Origin: Siphlonurus alternatus
Lineage: Eukaryota; Arthropoda; Insecta; Ephemeroptera; Siphlonuridae
Direction: 5' to 3'
Length of the DNA stretch: 64,000 nt
Assembly (NCBI GenBank): GCA_949825025.1
Contig: OX463781.1
Location: 3,103,667-3,167,666 of the forward strand
The translations under genes and the position numbers were made by a program. The notes under the pieces are model-generated. The model was not told where the DNA came from and ran no database searches. It was given only the letters and a program-made list of their open reading frames with translations. Position 1 is the first letter of the stretch. Every line of letters begins with the position of its first letter. Of the stretch, positions 24,849-37,800 are shown piece after piece.

Positions 24849-25260
24849 TACCCGCTTCCCTGTGTACGATATGCAGCACAAACTTTGATGCACAGGAGTT
24901 TATGAGAATAAGTCAAAAAGGCTAGTCTGGCACATAATTTATACTAGAAATATGTAAGGGTTGCAATATTCAAATAATGTAATTTAAATAATCCTCAAAA
25001 TAATTGTTTTTGAATCTATATGCAGGGTGTTTTAATATAGTGATGGAAATGCTATAAGATCAGCAACAATCTGGAGGTTAACTTCCTACCCATATTTTTG
25101 TCACTACTGGCACAGGGAATTTGCAGACTGACCAATAATTCAATTGTCACTTGATTTAAAAAAAAAAAAAAAATTAAATAAACAAAAAAAAATAATAATA
25201 ATAAAAAAAAAATGAATTTTAATTGAAATTTTGGAATCCTACTCAAAACACTGAAGGAAA

Positions 25261-25639
25261 TTAAGGGAATTAAGGTAACACAACCAATGTTAAAACATTC
25301 CCATATATATATGAAAATTATTAAACATATCTTAAAATGTTCTCTTCTACATCCCCTATCAGTAGCTAAAATATGAGATGTACAAATTCGAGCTTTTGAG
25401 GTTATTAATTTTTAAAGTCAGCTAATTTAATGAACTTGGGAGTTCCACTTTTCCATTTTAAATTACTAAAATTAGTCAATTTTAAAAATTCATAACTTAA
25501 AAACTATAGCTCAAATTTATGTACCTAATATATTAGCTACTAACAGGGGATGTGGAGGAGAACATTTTAAGATGTGTTTCATTAATTTTCATGTGTGGGA
25601 TTTTTTTTTTTAACATTGGGTGCGTTACCTTACCCTTAA
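25261..25639. mobile_element. TTAA-flanked palindromic MITE (family A), copy 4
   Basis: The left end ttaagggaattaaggtaac is slightly rearranged; the right end gcgttaccttacccttaa is intact; inner inverted blocks are present. A short relic of the same ends follows at 25838-25882. Confidence 0.75.
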
Positions 25640-26431
25640 CTGTTGATTTTTTTTTTTTTTTTTTTTTTGGTGTAATAAACAGAAATTTTTGAGATTTTCT
25701 TTTTGGAAGCGATAATGCTAAAAATTAAATAGTTAACAAAATTAATTTTTATTCAATGTGCACCAAACTTTGTTTTAGGGTGATAAATGACGTGAAAAAT
25801 CTATAGATGCTACATTAAAAATGATAAAAACAACTCTTAAGGGTAAGGTTAACATTAAACGAGTTACCTAAACCTTAATTAAAAAAAAATTAATCTAACG
25901 CATATGTGCTAAATAATCAAGTTATCATATTTTTTTGCCACTGCATGTCATTTAATCAGACTTATTTTTTTATATTATACCCCCGAAAGAGTCTTTATTT
26001 TATTTTTTTTAAATAAGTTAATTTTACACATAAAAAAATCTTCCACCTGGAACCCTGTTTTTAAGGGTTAAAAAAATTGCTGAATTCCTGTGTAGTGAAA
26101 CTACATTTTTGTATGTAAAAACTATAAAAAGTGACACTTTTGAATTATTGTCCAGTATATATAATATACTGGTAAGTGTATATATACTCTGTAGGTTTGC
26201 AATCCCCCCCCCCTTCTATTAGAACTTAAGCTTAAGTATATATTTTAGAATATAAATAACAGTTGAGTATGATTATATTATTTCTCGAGTGCCTTTTTTG
26301 CGATTAAAAAAATGTCATAATATTTTTTAAATGGATATAGATGAGGAGATAATTAAATACAGAGATTTAATCAAAATGCAGCTGCTTCAGAATGCTGCAC
26401 ACACAGTACAGGCCCAAAGTTCCATCAAAGC

Positions 26432-26776
26432 TTAAGGGGAAGGTAACAGCTGATTGATGTAGTTCCATTTGATTAACATGTAAACCTTACCAGACACAAT
26501 ACTTCTGAAAATTTTTTTAGACAGATTTTAGTATCTAAAAGCCACAGAAAATATATCTAAAAATTCTTTGATTTTTTTTTTTTTTTTTTAATTATTGTTT
26601 TTTAGTTTGGCTCTTCATGGGAAAGCCCTAAAAATTTAATACAATTCGGATCAAAGAATTTTTTTTTTGTTTTTCTTGTGGCTTTTAGGTACTAATAAAA
26701 TCTTTTTCTCAATTTTTTTTATGTTAATGAAATGGGAAAAACATCTATCAGCTGATCCATGTTACCTTCCCCTTAA
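26432..26776. mobile_element. TTAA-flanked palindrome, family A-like but distinct
   Basis: ttaaggggaaggtaacagct on the left and gttaccttccccttaa on the right. The interior differs from family A: agctgattgatgtagttcc / atctatcagctgatccatg and gatccgaattgt-type blocks. Confidence 0.7.
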
Positions 26777-26956
26777 AAGAAAAATGGTGCTTGGGCTGCA
26801 CTGGTATTCTGAGGTGGCAAAAGTGTGACATTTTTCAACAGAATTAATGACAAGCAGTCTCCTCCGAGCCCTCACATTAATTGGCAAAAAACTTCCCCTT
26901 TCCGAGCTAGAAAACTTTTGTAACTTTTCCTAAAGAAAAAAAAATTTAAAATATTT

Positions 26957-27300
26957 GGTAACGCCACCAATGTTAAAAAAAGTCCCTCACACAAAAATTC
27001 TGAAAAAAATATAAAATGTTCTCCTCTACACCCCCTATTAGTAGCTAAAATATCAGGTGCACAAATACGATCTAGTTTTTGAGTTATTAATTTTAAAGTT
27101 GACTAATTTAACATGGGAATTCCATTTCTCCATGTTAAATTAGCCAACTTTAAAAATTCATAACTCAAAAACTAGATCGTATTTGTATACCTGATATTTT
27201 ACCTACTGATAGGGGGCGTAGAGGAGAACATTTTAAAAATTTTTCAGAATTTTTGTGTGAGAGATTTTTTTTAACATTGGTGGCGTTACCTTACCCTTAA
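26957..27300. mobile_element. TTAA-flanked palindromic MITE (family A), copy 5
   Basis: The left end lacks the first bases (begins ggtaacgccaccaatgtta); the right end ggcgttaccttacccttaa is complete. The inner palindrome is nearly perfect. Confidence 0.82.
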
Positions 27301-27508
27301 GACATGGTATGAAACACCTTAGTTTTATTTAATATAAATTATGCTTAAGTTCTCATATTCAAACTTAAAATCACCCTAGCTGATGTGTGATCTTTTTAAC
27401 CCTTAATTCTCAATATAATTATGTGCCAGAGCCCTCTCGCCCCTCCTTGTATCCTCCTAGCTAAAATACATGACCTATCGTCTCACCGTTGTTTTTTATT
27501 AAATTCAT

Positions 27509-29057
27509 ATAAGGGTAAGATAACGCCAGCAATGTTAAAAAACATCCCTCACACAAAAATTCTGAAAAAAATTTAAAATGTTCTCCTCTACACCCCCTAT
27601 CAGTAGGTAAAATATCAGGTATACAAATACGATCTAGTTTTTGAGTTATGAATTTTTAAAGTTGACTACTTTAACATGGAGAAATGGAACTCCCATGTTA
27701 AATTAGTCAACTTTAAAAATTCATAACTCAAAAACTAGATCGTATTTGTATACCTGATGTCGATCATCAAATTCTGTTACAAAAGCTAGAAAAATATGGC
27801 ATTAGAGAGGGGTGTAGCTCTCGAGTGAATAAAAAGTTTTTTAAGTGATCGAAAGCAATGTGTCATTGCATGCTGATAATAGAGGAATTAACTCTGAAAT
27901 GTTAATCAATTCAATGGCATAGGACAGTGCACCATCTTGGGTCCGCTTTTTTTCATTATATATGTTAATGACTTAATTATTGATAGTGAATTTATAGAAA
28001 TGATACAGTATGCAGATGATACTAGCTTTAAAATAACACATAAATATAATGAAAAAGTCATTGAGATCACTAATGATTTAATACTTGAAATCAACTCATA
28101 TTTTCAGTCAAATAAATTGAAACTAAATGCATCAAAAACAAGCATAATTAAATTTCAATTAAAAAATGATAATAACTTGAACATAGAAGAGGAAAACAAA
28201 ACATATTGTGATGGTCAAAATTTACAATTTACTGATCATACAAAAATTCTCGGATTAATAATTGATAAAAATTTGAATTGGAATTATCATATCGATTATC
28301 TTGCTACTAAACTATCAAGGTCACTTTTTGCCTTACGGAGACAAAAAAATTCAGTAACCTTTGAAGTTTTAATAAATGTATACCATGCTTACTTTCATTC
28401 AATATTGTCATATGGTATTGAAATATGGGGGCATGCAGCCCAATACCTACTCAATAGAATTTTTGTAATTCAAAAAAGAGCCATAAGAATATTAGCAAAT
28501 GTACCCCCGAGAACTAGTTGCAGAGATTTGTTTCAACAATATAACATTTTACCATTGCCTGCTTTGTATATATCACAAGTCTTGATATTTGTTAAAAAAT
28601 ATCCGGGATATTTTTCTCATTGCAACTTTAAACATACATATGGCACTCGATACAAGAGCATGTTTGTACTTGAGCGCCACAGAACAGCAGCATATGAAGA
28701 GGGGCTTTTGTACTCTGCCCAGTCCATGTATAATAAGCTGCCTAGTGATATAAAGAGTGAGCAAAGTGTTTCTGTGTTCAAGAAAAAAGTGAGACAATTT
28801 TTATTTATTAAGAAAGTGTATCATATAGACGATTTCTTTAAAGACTGATAACCTGAAAGAACTTAACTGATTAATCATGTATTATGTATGTTGACTTGTC
28901 TTTATGTAAGATTAATAAAATTTTGAATTTGAATTTGAATTTGAAATATTTTAGCTACTGATAGGAGGTGTAGAGGAGAACATTTTAATTTTTTTTTTTC
29001 AGAATTTTTGTGTGAGGGATTTTTTTTTTAACATTGGTGGCGTTATCTTACCCTTAA
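27509..29057. mobile_element. TTAA-type palindromic MITE (family A), copy 6, split by a LINE
   Basis: Left part 27509-27758 (aagggtaagataacgccagc to gtatacctgat) and right part from about 28946 to 29057 (atattttagctactgatagg to ttatcttacccttaa). The two parts join into a normal family-A copy when the LINE is ignored, so the LINE is the younger insertion. Confidence 0.85.
27759..28945 (+). mobile_element. 5'-truncated LINE with intact 303-aa reverse transcriptase fragment (CR1/jockey-like)
   Basis: The open frame 27937-28848 covers the later reverse transcriptase motifs and the C-terminal region: GPLFFIIYVNDL, the catalytic IQYADDTSF, KLKLNASKTSIIKF, LGLIIDKNLNWNYHI, YGIEIWGHA, and a C-terminal IKSEQSVSVFKKKVRQFLF. 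Upstream of 27937 the frame is broken. The 3' end has aataaaattttg followed by gaatttgaatttgaatttga, a simple-repeat tail typical of several non-LTR clades. Inserted inside a TTAA-type MITE with no or only about 2 bp of target duplication. C-terminal relatives occur at 5370-5770 and 44602-44930, and the bare 3' end at about 36750-36790. Confidence 0.86.
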
Positions 29058-29929
29058 ATACTTTCACAAAACTAATTTTTCAATTATCTCTTTCGCCCTC
29101 ACCCCTCCCAGGACAAATTAAGGAATGATTTCTTTTCGACAAACACTATCACCATTAATTTAAATTATATAATAGTGATAAAAAAAAACTCAGTCAATAC
29201 CTAATTTTAATTTCTTAAGGTTCACTACAATATTATAATGAGAGTAAAAGGTAATAGATAAATGTACACATTTTAAAATATGTCTTCATACTAAAACGGT
29301 GAAAATTAATTTTTCTAATTTAAAGCTTACCAGTTTAATGTTTTTTTTTTTTTAAAAAGTCAAACTTACTGCAATAATTTCAATAATAATTGATGGCTTA
29401 CAATAGTCGTACCCAAAATTTGCTGCATGAAAAGTATGAACATTATCGCTACTCGTACAAAAGTTCACGCTCTTACTGCATCAAAAAAGAGAGAAAACAA
29501 ATCCATTGTTGGCCAACAATAAAGCCTATCTTTCTACTTCGCCCCATAAGGTAATTACAACCTTTCTAAAGACGCATTTTGGAATTTATTAAAATTCACA
29601 ATATATTTGTATATTTGTTTATAAGGATTACATTTTCAGTGAAAGCAATTAATTGTTAAACAATCATTGAAATTCATTCTTCAGTGCAGTTAAGAAAAAT
29701 CAAACGTATGCAGACATCAATGTTAAAATAATTACTTAACATTATATTTTTTTTTGTCTGAATTATTAAATTATTGTTAACAATTGTGTGATCTACTTAA
29801 CATTCACAAACTTGAATGTTTAAATTTATATAACTTGTATTATACAAGTGAAACTATATTTTAATGTAGTAGTAATATGTATGTTTAGTGACACTATATC
29901 ATTTTTTTTTTAATTGTATTTAAAAATAA

Positions 29930-30430
29930 TGAACCAGCATAACATTTTTTTATTGCATATTTGGATAGAGGACCTTAAGTTATTCATTGTCAATTTTTTT
30001 CAGATTTTTTGCAAACCTCTAACACCCTTAAAATTGTGCTGCAAAACACTGTGACGTCATAATATTTAAAACACAAGCACAGGGAAATACATTGTAAGAA
30101 AGTGACAATTCATAGCATCTTTTTCTTTAATTTTTGAGGGTGTTAAGGTGGATTTTCATGAGCGACAACGTTGACTTGGCGCGATTTGACGTAAAAGCTG
30201 CGAAATCCGATGCGGCGGTGAATTCGCCGGTAATCGCGTTAATTACGATGCTCTTTTTCTTTTAATCGCCCAATATGGCTGCCAATGGATATTATAGCAA
30301 GTGCGCTTTATTCGCGTCGCATCACAGGTTGGAAATCGCCCATGAAAATCCACCTTTAGAGGGTTCAAAAGAACAAAAATCTGAAAATTTACAAAAATAG
30401 CTCTAGGTTTTCTATCCAAATGTACAATAT
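29930..30430. repeat. Palindromic repeat (family D) with a nested MITE
   Basis: The left half tttggatagaggaccttaag ... cctctaacacccttaaaatt and right half tttgagggtgttagag ... tttctatccaaatgtac are inverted copies. Relatives at 39125-39340 and 39605-39800 share tttggatagaggacctta and the tgctgtgacg block. A 210-bp element (30146-30355) interrupts the right half. Confidence 0.72.
30146..30355. mobile_element. MITE with TTA target duplication (PIF/Harbinger-like)
   Basis: The ends aggtggattttcatg and catgaaaatccacct are exact inverses, bounded by TTA at 30143-30145 and 30356-30358. The related empty site at about 39319-39333 reads gatgttagagggtta with a single TTA, which shows the borders directly. 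The interior is unusually GC-rich for this region (gcggcggtgaattcgccgg). No coding capacity. Confidence 0.85.
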
Positions 30431-31170
30431 GAATTTATGCAGGTTGTCCATAGCATAGAACCATGCAGTGACTATTTTAAGAATGGTTAACACATTATGG
30501 ATATTTTTTAAATCAATTCAATTTAATTTTGGAGCAATAAAGATGGGCACACTAAACAACAGCTATGGAATTTTCTTGAATTTCAAATCAAATCAAGAAC
30601 AACATTATTTTTTTTTTAAACATTTTGAATCCAAAAATAAAGTTTTCATTTTCACAGTACAATACACTATAAAATATCTAATGCATCAAAGAAACTGTAA
30701 CTTAGAATAAAATATTACATCTAATGTTTTGTAAAGATTGTAATTTGAAAACACATGTTAAAAATTGAACAATTAACAACAATATCTGTAAAATTTTATT
30801 CTTCCAGTTTCTATATTGTCAAGCGGATAAATATTTTAAAGATGGGACTTCACTATTAATGTTCAAACTCTTAAAATATGCAATATTTATGTTACGTGAA
30901 CATGTGAATGCTCATAATTAAACCATAAAATATGTATATAGTTTAGTGTAAAACAATGAGTTTTTGTAGACAAAACATCTCTTATATGTTGTCAAAATTC
31001 TATTTGTTTTGCAACAAAATAGAAAAAAAAAAAAAAATTACACAAAAAAAGAAGACAAGAAATACAACAATGCACCGAATTTGTCAACACGCCCTTTCAT
31101 TTTTTTTAAATTGTCTATACTTTATGATTCATTACGTAAAGAACAGTTATTATTATTTTTTTTTTAAATG

Positions 31171-31386
31171 GTACACCTCTCAACAGCACGAACGTTACTC
31201 CTGCCTCACTTGCTAGAGCTGCAGCTTCAATAGACAGAGAGATGCAGATTTGTAATTTTGGGAGATGTAAGAAGAGCACCCAGTCTATCAATATCAAAAT
31301 ATTTTTGGTTCACCACACCTCCATAGACTGCGTGGTAACGTCTACAAACAAAGCAGGAGTAAAGTTCGTGGTGTCCAGAGGTGATA
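31171..31386. mobile_element. MITE (family E) with tacacctctggacagcac ends
   Basis: The left end tacacctctcaacagcacga and right end gttcgtggtgtccagaggtg are inverted. A second copy at 63073-63270 lies in TRMO intron 3 and is about 85-90% alike by eye. Confidence 0.75.
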
Positions 31387-32009
31387 ATATTACAAATATG
31401 TATGTCAAGAAATTGACAAGGAAAATATTCATAAAATTCAAGGTAATAACAATAAAAAAAAAACTGACTGTAAGGAAAAAAATACTAGCCTGTAATAATA
31501 TTAACCTTTTGTTAAAACAAACTAACAAAACAAAACCCAGTTTAAAACAAAACCTAGTTGAAAACGAATTAAGAAAAAAAAAAAAATGAGCCACTTTTCC
31601 ACTAATATACAAGACTTATAAATATAAGCAGCCCCATTGTACATATTTTATATAATTTCAAAACCAACCATTTTAATAATATTTTTTATGCATTTTTATA
31701 CAAGCAGTGCAACATTAGAAAATTATTACACAACATACTAAATCTTAAAAGAGCACAATATTATTCCAGACCTACGAAAACATTGTTTACAGTACCAATG
31801 TTTATAAAATGTTCAATCAAAAGTTAAGGAAAAAAAACTGAACTAGATTAGAAGAGGAAAAGAAAATAATGTTTTTTTAAACACTAAATACATTTGTTGG
31901 GAATAAAATGGCACAAATGCCATACATTTTAAGTTCACCACTAACATATTTACATTGATATACAGATTAGAGGATGAGGTACCTTAAGGTTGAGATGATG
32001 ATAATTTGA

Positions 32010-34813
32010 TCACCACCTAGTGAAGGTACCTCTCCTTGGTCCTCTAAACGGTCTGTATGCCCCTCCCCTAAATCCTCTGTTTGGAAAGCCCGGAGAGGCT
32101 CCAGCAAACGGAGGGGGTCCACCACGTTGAGAAAACTCACTCTGCAAAGGTTTACCCCGCGCTACAAAGTTACTAGAAGCCCCCAACTGGTTGCCTCTTC
32201 TCGCCCCTCTCGTTCTGGGACTTCTCGACATGTGAAGACCACGTTCTTCGTCAAACGAATCACCAGCATGCATTCTCTCGACAAAATTTTGATCACTTTG
32301 ATCGTTCCATTCGTCAGATTTACCTTTCCCCCAATCTCCGTTCTCACCCTCTTCAAACGCTGGAGTTGTGTCCATTTCTTCTTGTTCATAACTTGTGTCG
32401 TCCAGCAGTGCTGGCTTGGTACTTGGAGATGGCAGTAGGGGAGGGGGGGTGGGGAGCAATCCAGTCTTAGTTAACAGTAGGGGTGGCTTGGGGGACGACA
32501 AAGTCGAGTTGTTTAACGGAAGTTTGGTGGGTGACGATAGCAGAGGCTTTGGTGACGTCATCGTATTGTTTAACGACGGAGGCTGAATTAACGGACCAGT
32601 TATTAAACTTGGCAACAATGGTCTCGTTGGAGCTAACAATGGTTTCTGACTTATCAAAGGTAAAGTTGTTTTTTGAGGACCATTACTTTGTTGGTTTGAT
32701 CTTTGATTTGAAGTATTCAACGAGTTTTTCTGTTGATTGTTAGTTCTATTAGTATTTCTGTTATCTGAATGTTGATTTAACGTTGTAGAATTGTTATTTT
32801 TTTTATTATTCTGATTTGAATCTATTGCGTGTTGCGACGATTCAGCTCCGTTTTCTTCATCACTCATTTCCATGTCAACACTCTCAACGTTATCTATGAA
32901 TTTCCCGCTTGCTTTGTCGTTGGGACTTGGGGACTTGGGAGTGAGACAAGCAAGGATGTTTGGGGGTGGTTGACGGTAGTCTTGGTCAACCGACACACTT
33001 GCGGTTACCTCATTCTTTCTGCCAGGAGGGTTTACTCTGAAGTCCAAGTCTTTAACGGCAGGAGATTTGTTCCACGGAGGTTGGTTTGCTTGGTTATTTG
33101 AGTGAGATTTATGGTGAGAAGCAGGGGAACCAGTCAAACTTATCAAATTTCTGTGGTCCACATCTTTTTTGACTACCCTACTGTGAGACGTCATCATACT
33201 ACGATGATCAACGTCTTCTGCTACTGTTCCCGATCTATCGTCATACTGAACAGGTTCATTAAAACCTTCTTTTTCATACATAGGAGGTGACATTGGAGTT
33301 TCATCTAATTTAGGTATTTTTGAATTACCTAATTCTCCCCAATCTTTTGAATCATCTAAATTTTCTGAATCCCACTGTTGACCATCTTCTTCTCTCCATA
33401 TAGGAAATTTAGATGGTAATTTAGAATTCCAATCTGATGATGGCTCTAATATATCTTCAGGCATATAAGAACCCCACTGTTGATCTTGCATGAACATATC
33501 TGGGAGCATCGGGGGTGGTTTTAGGGATAGAGATGTGCTTACCATGCTGGAGGGGGGAGGTGGGGGAGGGGTGGAGAACGAGTTGTACAGGGCCTGGTCG
33601 AAGGGTCCTCCAGAGTACGACGGTGGTTTGGTGTCCTGTCTGTTTGGCAGGGGGATGGCGTCTAGCGGAGGTACGTTGCCCAGGCCGGGGATGACGGGGG
33701 TTGGAGGCTTTGACGACTCTCCACCCTGGCTCAGAGACTTGAGGAACTCTGAGATGTTGAAGCTGTCATCCGATTTGCCACTGCGAGAACCAATCACCTC
33801 GATTGGCTTGCCCTGTAAGTTAGAATTGTGGCTGTAATTAAGAAATCTTAGGAATGACATAAGGGGGTGAGATTACACGCTAGCAGTTGAAACAAGTAAA
33901 GTTAATTATACCTGCCTGCCAGCTGATTTTGCTGAGGGAAAACATGAACTTTTTAATGTTATTTTTACGTTATGAGCGAGCAAAGTCTTCTGCTTGTTGT
34001 TAGTAAACAAAGTATTGTTGTGTAATGTCTGTCGCGTGAAAGGAAAAACAAGGGACAGTTGGTTGATTTACAAGTTAACTTATGGAAAATGACTGTTAAT
34101 TATGAAAATTGTTGTGTCTACTAGCGCCAAAAATGTGTCTACTAGCGCCGACAATGCCATTACGTTCTCTGCTCTGGTGGGCGAAATCAGGCACTACGTC
34201 GTCCTATGTTCAACAATGAAAAAGGCATCATGTGACAGACATTATAAACAATGGTTTGTTACAACCATTGCGAGTAGAAGACTTTGTGAGCGAGAGAGCT
34301 GTGGTGGGGGAAGAAGAATTTTTTTGCTTTAAATCTATCCGTGTAGATCCATATGTTATAATTCAGTGAATGACATCATGAATATCATTCAATAAACTAT
34401 AAAGAATTTATTTGTTGAAAAAGACAGTAACACATATGATAGCAAAAGATTTGTTGGGAAGGAAGGAAGTTTAAACTTTTAGCAGTCATTGACACAGCAA
34501 AAAGAGAAAATGTTAAAACAACAAACAATGTAAAACATTTTCTCTTTTTTGCTGGCTCAAAGCTCAAACTTCCTTCCTTCTCAACAAATTTTCTCTGTTC
34601 CTATCCTCTTTTCTGAATAAATAATATTGCTTATAGTTAATTCAATATAGTTTCCACCAATTAAATTGAAGAAGTTTGTTACTTTGATAAAACAGCAATG
34701 AACAAAATAAACTTGCTACACTAAAATATTAGCTAAATTAAAAAGGATCACTTTAGTGACTTTAAGCGGAAGGTAAGACACCCAATGTTAAAAAAAAAAA
34801 AATAATAATAATA

Positions 34814-34849
<36 letters not shown>

Positions 34850-37800
34850 ATGAAAAATATATTAGAAAAAAATGTAAAATGTTCTCCTCTACATCCCCTA
34901 TCATTAGCTAAAATATCAGGTGTACAAATTCGAGCTAGCTTTTGAGTTAAGAATTTTTAAAGTTGACTTCATACTTTAACATGCATGGAGAAATGGAACT
35001 TCCATGTTAAATTAGTCACCTTTAAAAATTCATAATTTAAAAACTAGCTCAAATATGTGTACCTGATATTTTAAATACTGATAGGGGATGTAGAGGAGAA
35101 CATTGTTTCATAATTTTTATGTGAGGGACTTTTTTTAACATTGGGCGTGTTACCTTAAACAACAGCAGTTGGAAAGTATGTGAGTTTAACTTACCTCAGA
35201 CGAGGAGTTGTCGACCGAGTTTCCTCGCAGAATCTCATCGCTGTCATTGAACAAATTGCCCTGAGGAGACAACAGACATTTCAACAACGTCATCACAATT
35301 TTCCAGTAAACAACAGATATTTCAATAATGGAGTATCAACCTTAAAATTTTTTTATTGCAAAAATGGATAGAGGGTGCAAAGTTATGCTTCTCTGATTTT
35401 ATTCAGATTTTTTAGAGTTCGGGAAATATTTTTAAAAAATTATTGAAAGTGCAGAGAAAGAGACATCACTGGACGCCTCTCTTAATAAAAGGATACGGCC
35501 TAAAAGAGGTGTGGGTTCAAACCCGACCTCGGCAAAAGTTTTTAGCAATACTTCCTGGGCTCTAAAAAAATCTGAAAAAAAAAAAAAAAAAAAAATCAGT
35601 GGCATAACGCTGCACCCATTTTTGCAATAAAAGTTTTTGAGGTTGATACTCCAACAAGTCTCGTCACAATTTCCCAGTACAAAAAAGATATTTAACAATA
35701 GGTCTGTCCGTAAACCCTGCCCCCTTGTCTACACCAGCTCAGAGGGTAGGCAGTGCAGTGCAAATGACGTCACAATTTTTGATCGTAAACCCAGAAGACT
35801 CTGTGTAGAGTACTCCGAGCAGGGTTTACAAACAGACCTAATATCGGCACCAAGTCACACACGACATGCCAGAATGTTGACACCTGTAAAAAATGATTTA
35901 ATACTGTAATAATAATAATAATAAAAAAAATAAATAAATAAATATCCTTGACACCGTTATTACCCTTTCGAGTGTGGCCAGGCCGATATTTTAGCCTTTC
36001 CAGTAGGAGTTATCTTGCGACCGAGCTGGGGCTTACCAGGATCCCAGAACCCTTTTCTGCACTCTTCTGGGCTCCTACTACCAGATCTGTGCAGCCTGCA
36101 GTGGCAGTGCAAGACTGCAGGGCAGCGGAGTATAGACAGTCGTAAGCTGCCTTCCTCCTACCACTCCATCATCTAGTAGTCAGTCACACCCATCCCAAGT
36201 CACGAAAAGTCTGCCGGATTCAGGTATTGAACCGGGGACTTCTCGGACCAGAGTCAGAGGTACTAACCACTACACCACAGAGCGGATAATAATATAAATG
36301 TTTATTGAGCAAAAGAACATAACACAGTGATACATTTTTATACATAATGCTCAAAGGGTGACTCAAAAAGGGGATCCCATTCACTAAGTGTCAAGTCACC
36401 CAATACGTGCTACCAATATGTAAGAATGTGTAAGAATATGTACCAATGTGTAAGAAATGTGCTACCAATATTTCAAGATTTGACTACATAACAGAAGTTT
36501 CAGAAAATTGACATTTTCTTTTTACACTACACTTTAGTGGCCACAGAAAAATATGTGACATGCTAACGACAAATAAGATGCTACAATGAAAACATTCAAT
36601 ATTTTCTCTATTGACGAGAGCTGTTTGTGAAAAGGTATGGTAAACATTTTTCTTTTTCTTTCAATTTGTCTTGCTTAAGCTATGCTTTATGTTGGAATTA
36701 ATATACACATATACAAAATTTCTTACATTTATAATTATATTATATTTGTGTGCTGACTTGTCTTTATGTAAGATTGAGATTAATAAAATTTTGAAAATTT
36801 TGAAAAAATAAAAGTAAAAAAAAAAAAAAAAAAAATCTTCTCAAATGACAGTCAATTATGTTTTGTAAATATTAATACATACCAAAAGTACTAATAATCA
36901 TGTCACTGACTTCAAAGCAAAGCCTTAGCTTTCAATGAAGAGTTAGTATGCCTGTTATGTACAAATCGTCCCTCGTCCGGAATAATGAGCTATCTACCTA
37001 CCATGATTTTGTTGCAATAATGAGCTGTCTGTTATTTCAGGTGAGCGCAATTATGAACTTTATTTCATACTGATTTACAGTTCATAATTGCACTCACCTG
37101 AAATAGCAGACAGCTCATTATTGCAACGAAATCTTGGTAAGCAGATAGCTTGATATTCCGGACAATGGACGAAATATTTTTTAAATAAATAAATCCACTT
37201 CTACAAAAAGTAAAATCAAGTTTTAACATCGCTAATTTAAAGTGACCTTGAGTCAAGGTCGATGACTGACCTTGAGGTCGAAGGGCAGGCTGCCGCTGCC
37301 CATGAAGCTGCCCATGCCGAGGGAGACGTGCTCGCTGCTCGCCTGCATGAAGGCGTGCACCGGGTGAGACTCGGGCACCGTGATGTCGAAGCAGTTGCCC
37401 GTCACACCTACACAGAAATATTATCAATGATAATAAAAAAAACAGCCCGTGGGGCAAATGAAAAAGATAACTGAGCAGTTCATTCATTACAGTATTTATA
37501 AGTGTTCATTCACTCGTTGAATTTACTAACACAAAACACACACAAAATAAACCGTCAATAAACATTTTAACAAAATTAAATACATGCAATTGCAGTGGAC
37601 AATTTGCATCAACATTTTTTACTAGCTCAATCGAAAGAGGAGGTCGAAAAATACACCTGTGAATTTTATGCAATTTTTATTCGTACTGCATCATGGCTAA
37701 AAGAGAGGTCACGTGACCTGGAGGCGTCGCCCGCGTAGCCTATGACGTCATTGATCTGTTCGGTCAAACAAACGATCGACTTTATAATACTTGTAAAAAA

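Larger units (their letters stand above)
20381..32009. other. Gene-free, repeat-dense interval between convergent RPP21 and RPRD2
   Basis: I see no conserved host gene here. It contains two family-B MITEs, seven or so family-A or family-A-like TTAA palindromes between 21.7 and 29.1 kb, a LINE (27759-28945) nested in one of them, a Harbinger-type MITE (30146-30355) nested in another palindrome, and a 31171-31386 MITE. The rest is AT-rich with many A or T runs. The RPRD2 3' UTR probably takes up the last few hundred bases. Confidence 0.7.

Noticed and set aside
31242..31589. 115-aa plus-strand frame
   Set aside because: Its first part is MITE family E sequence and the rest is lysine-rich AT sequence ending in an A-run; not a credible gene.
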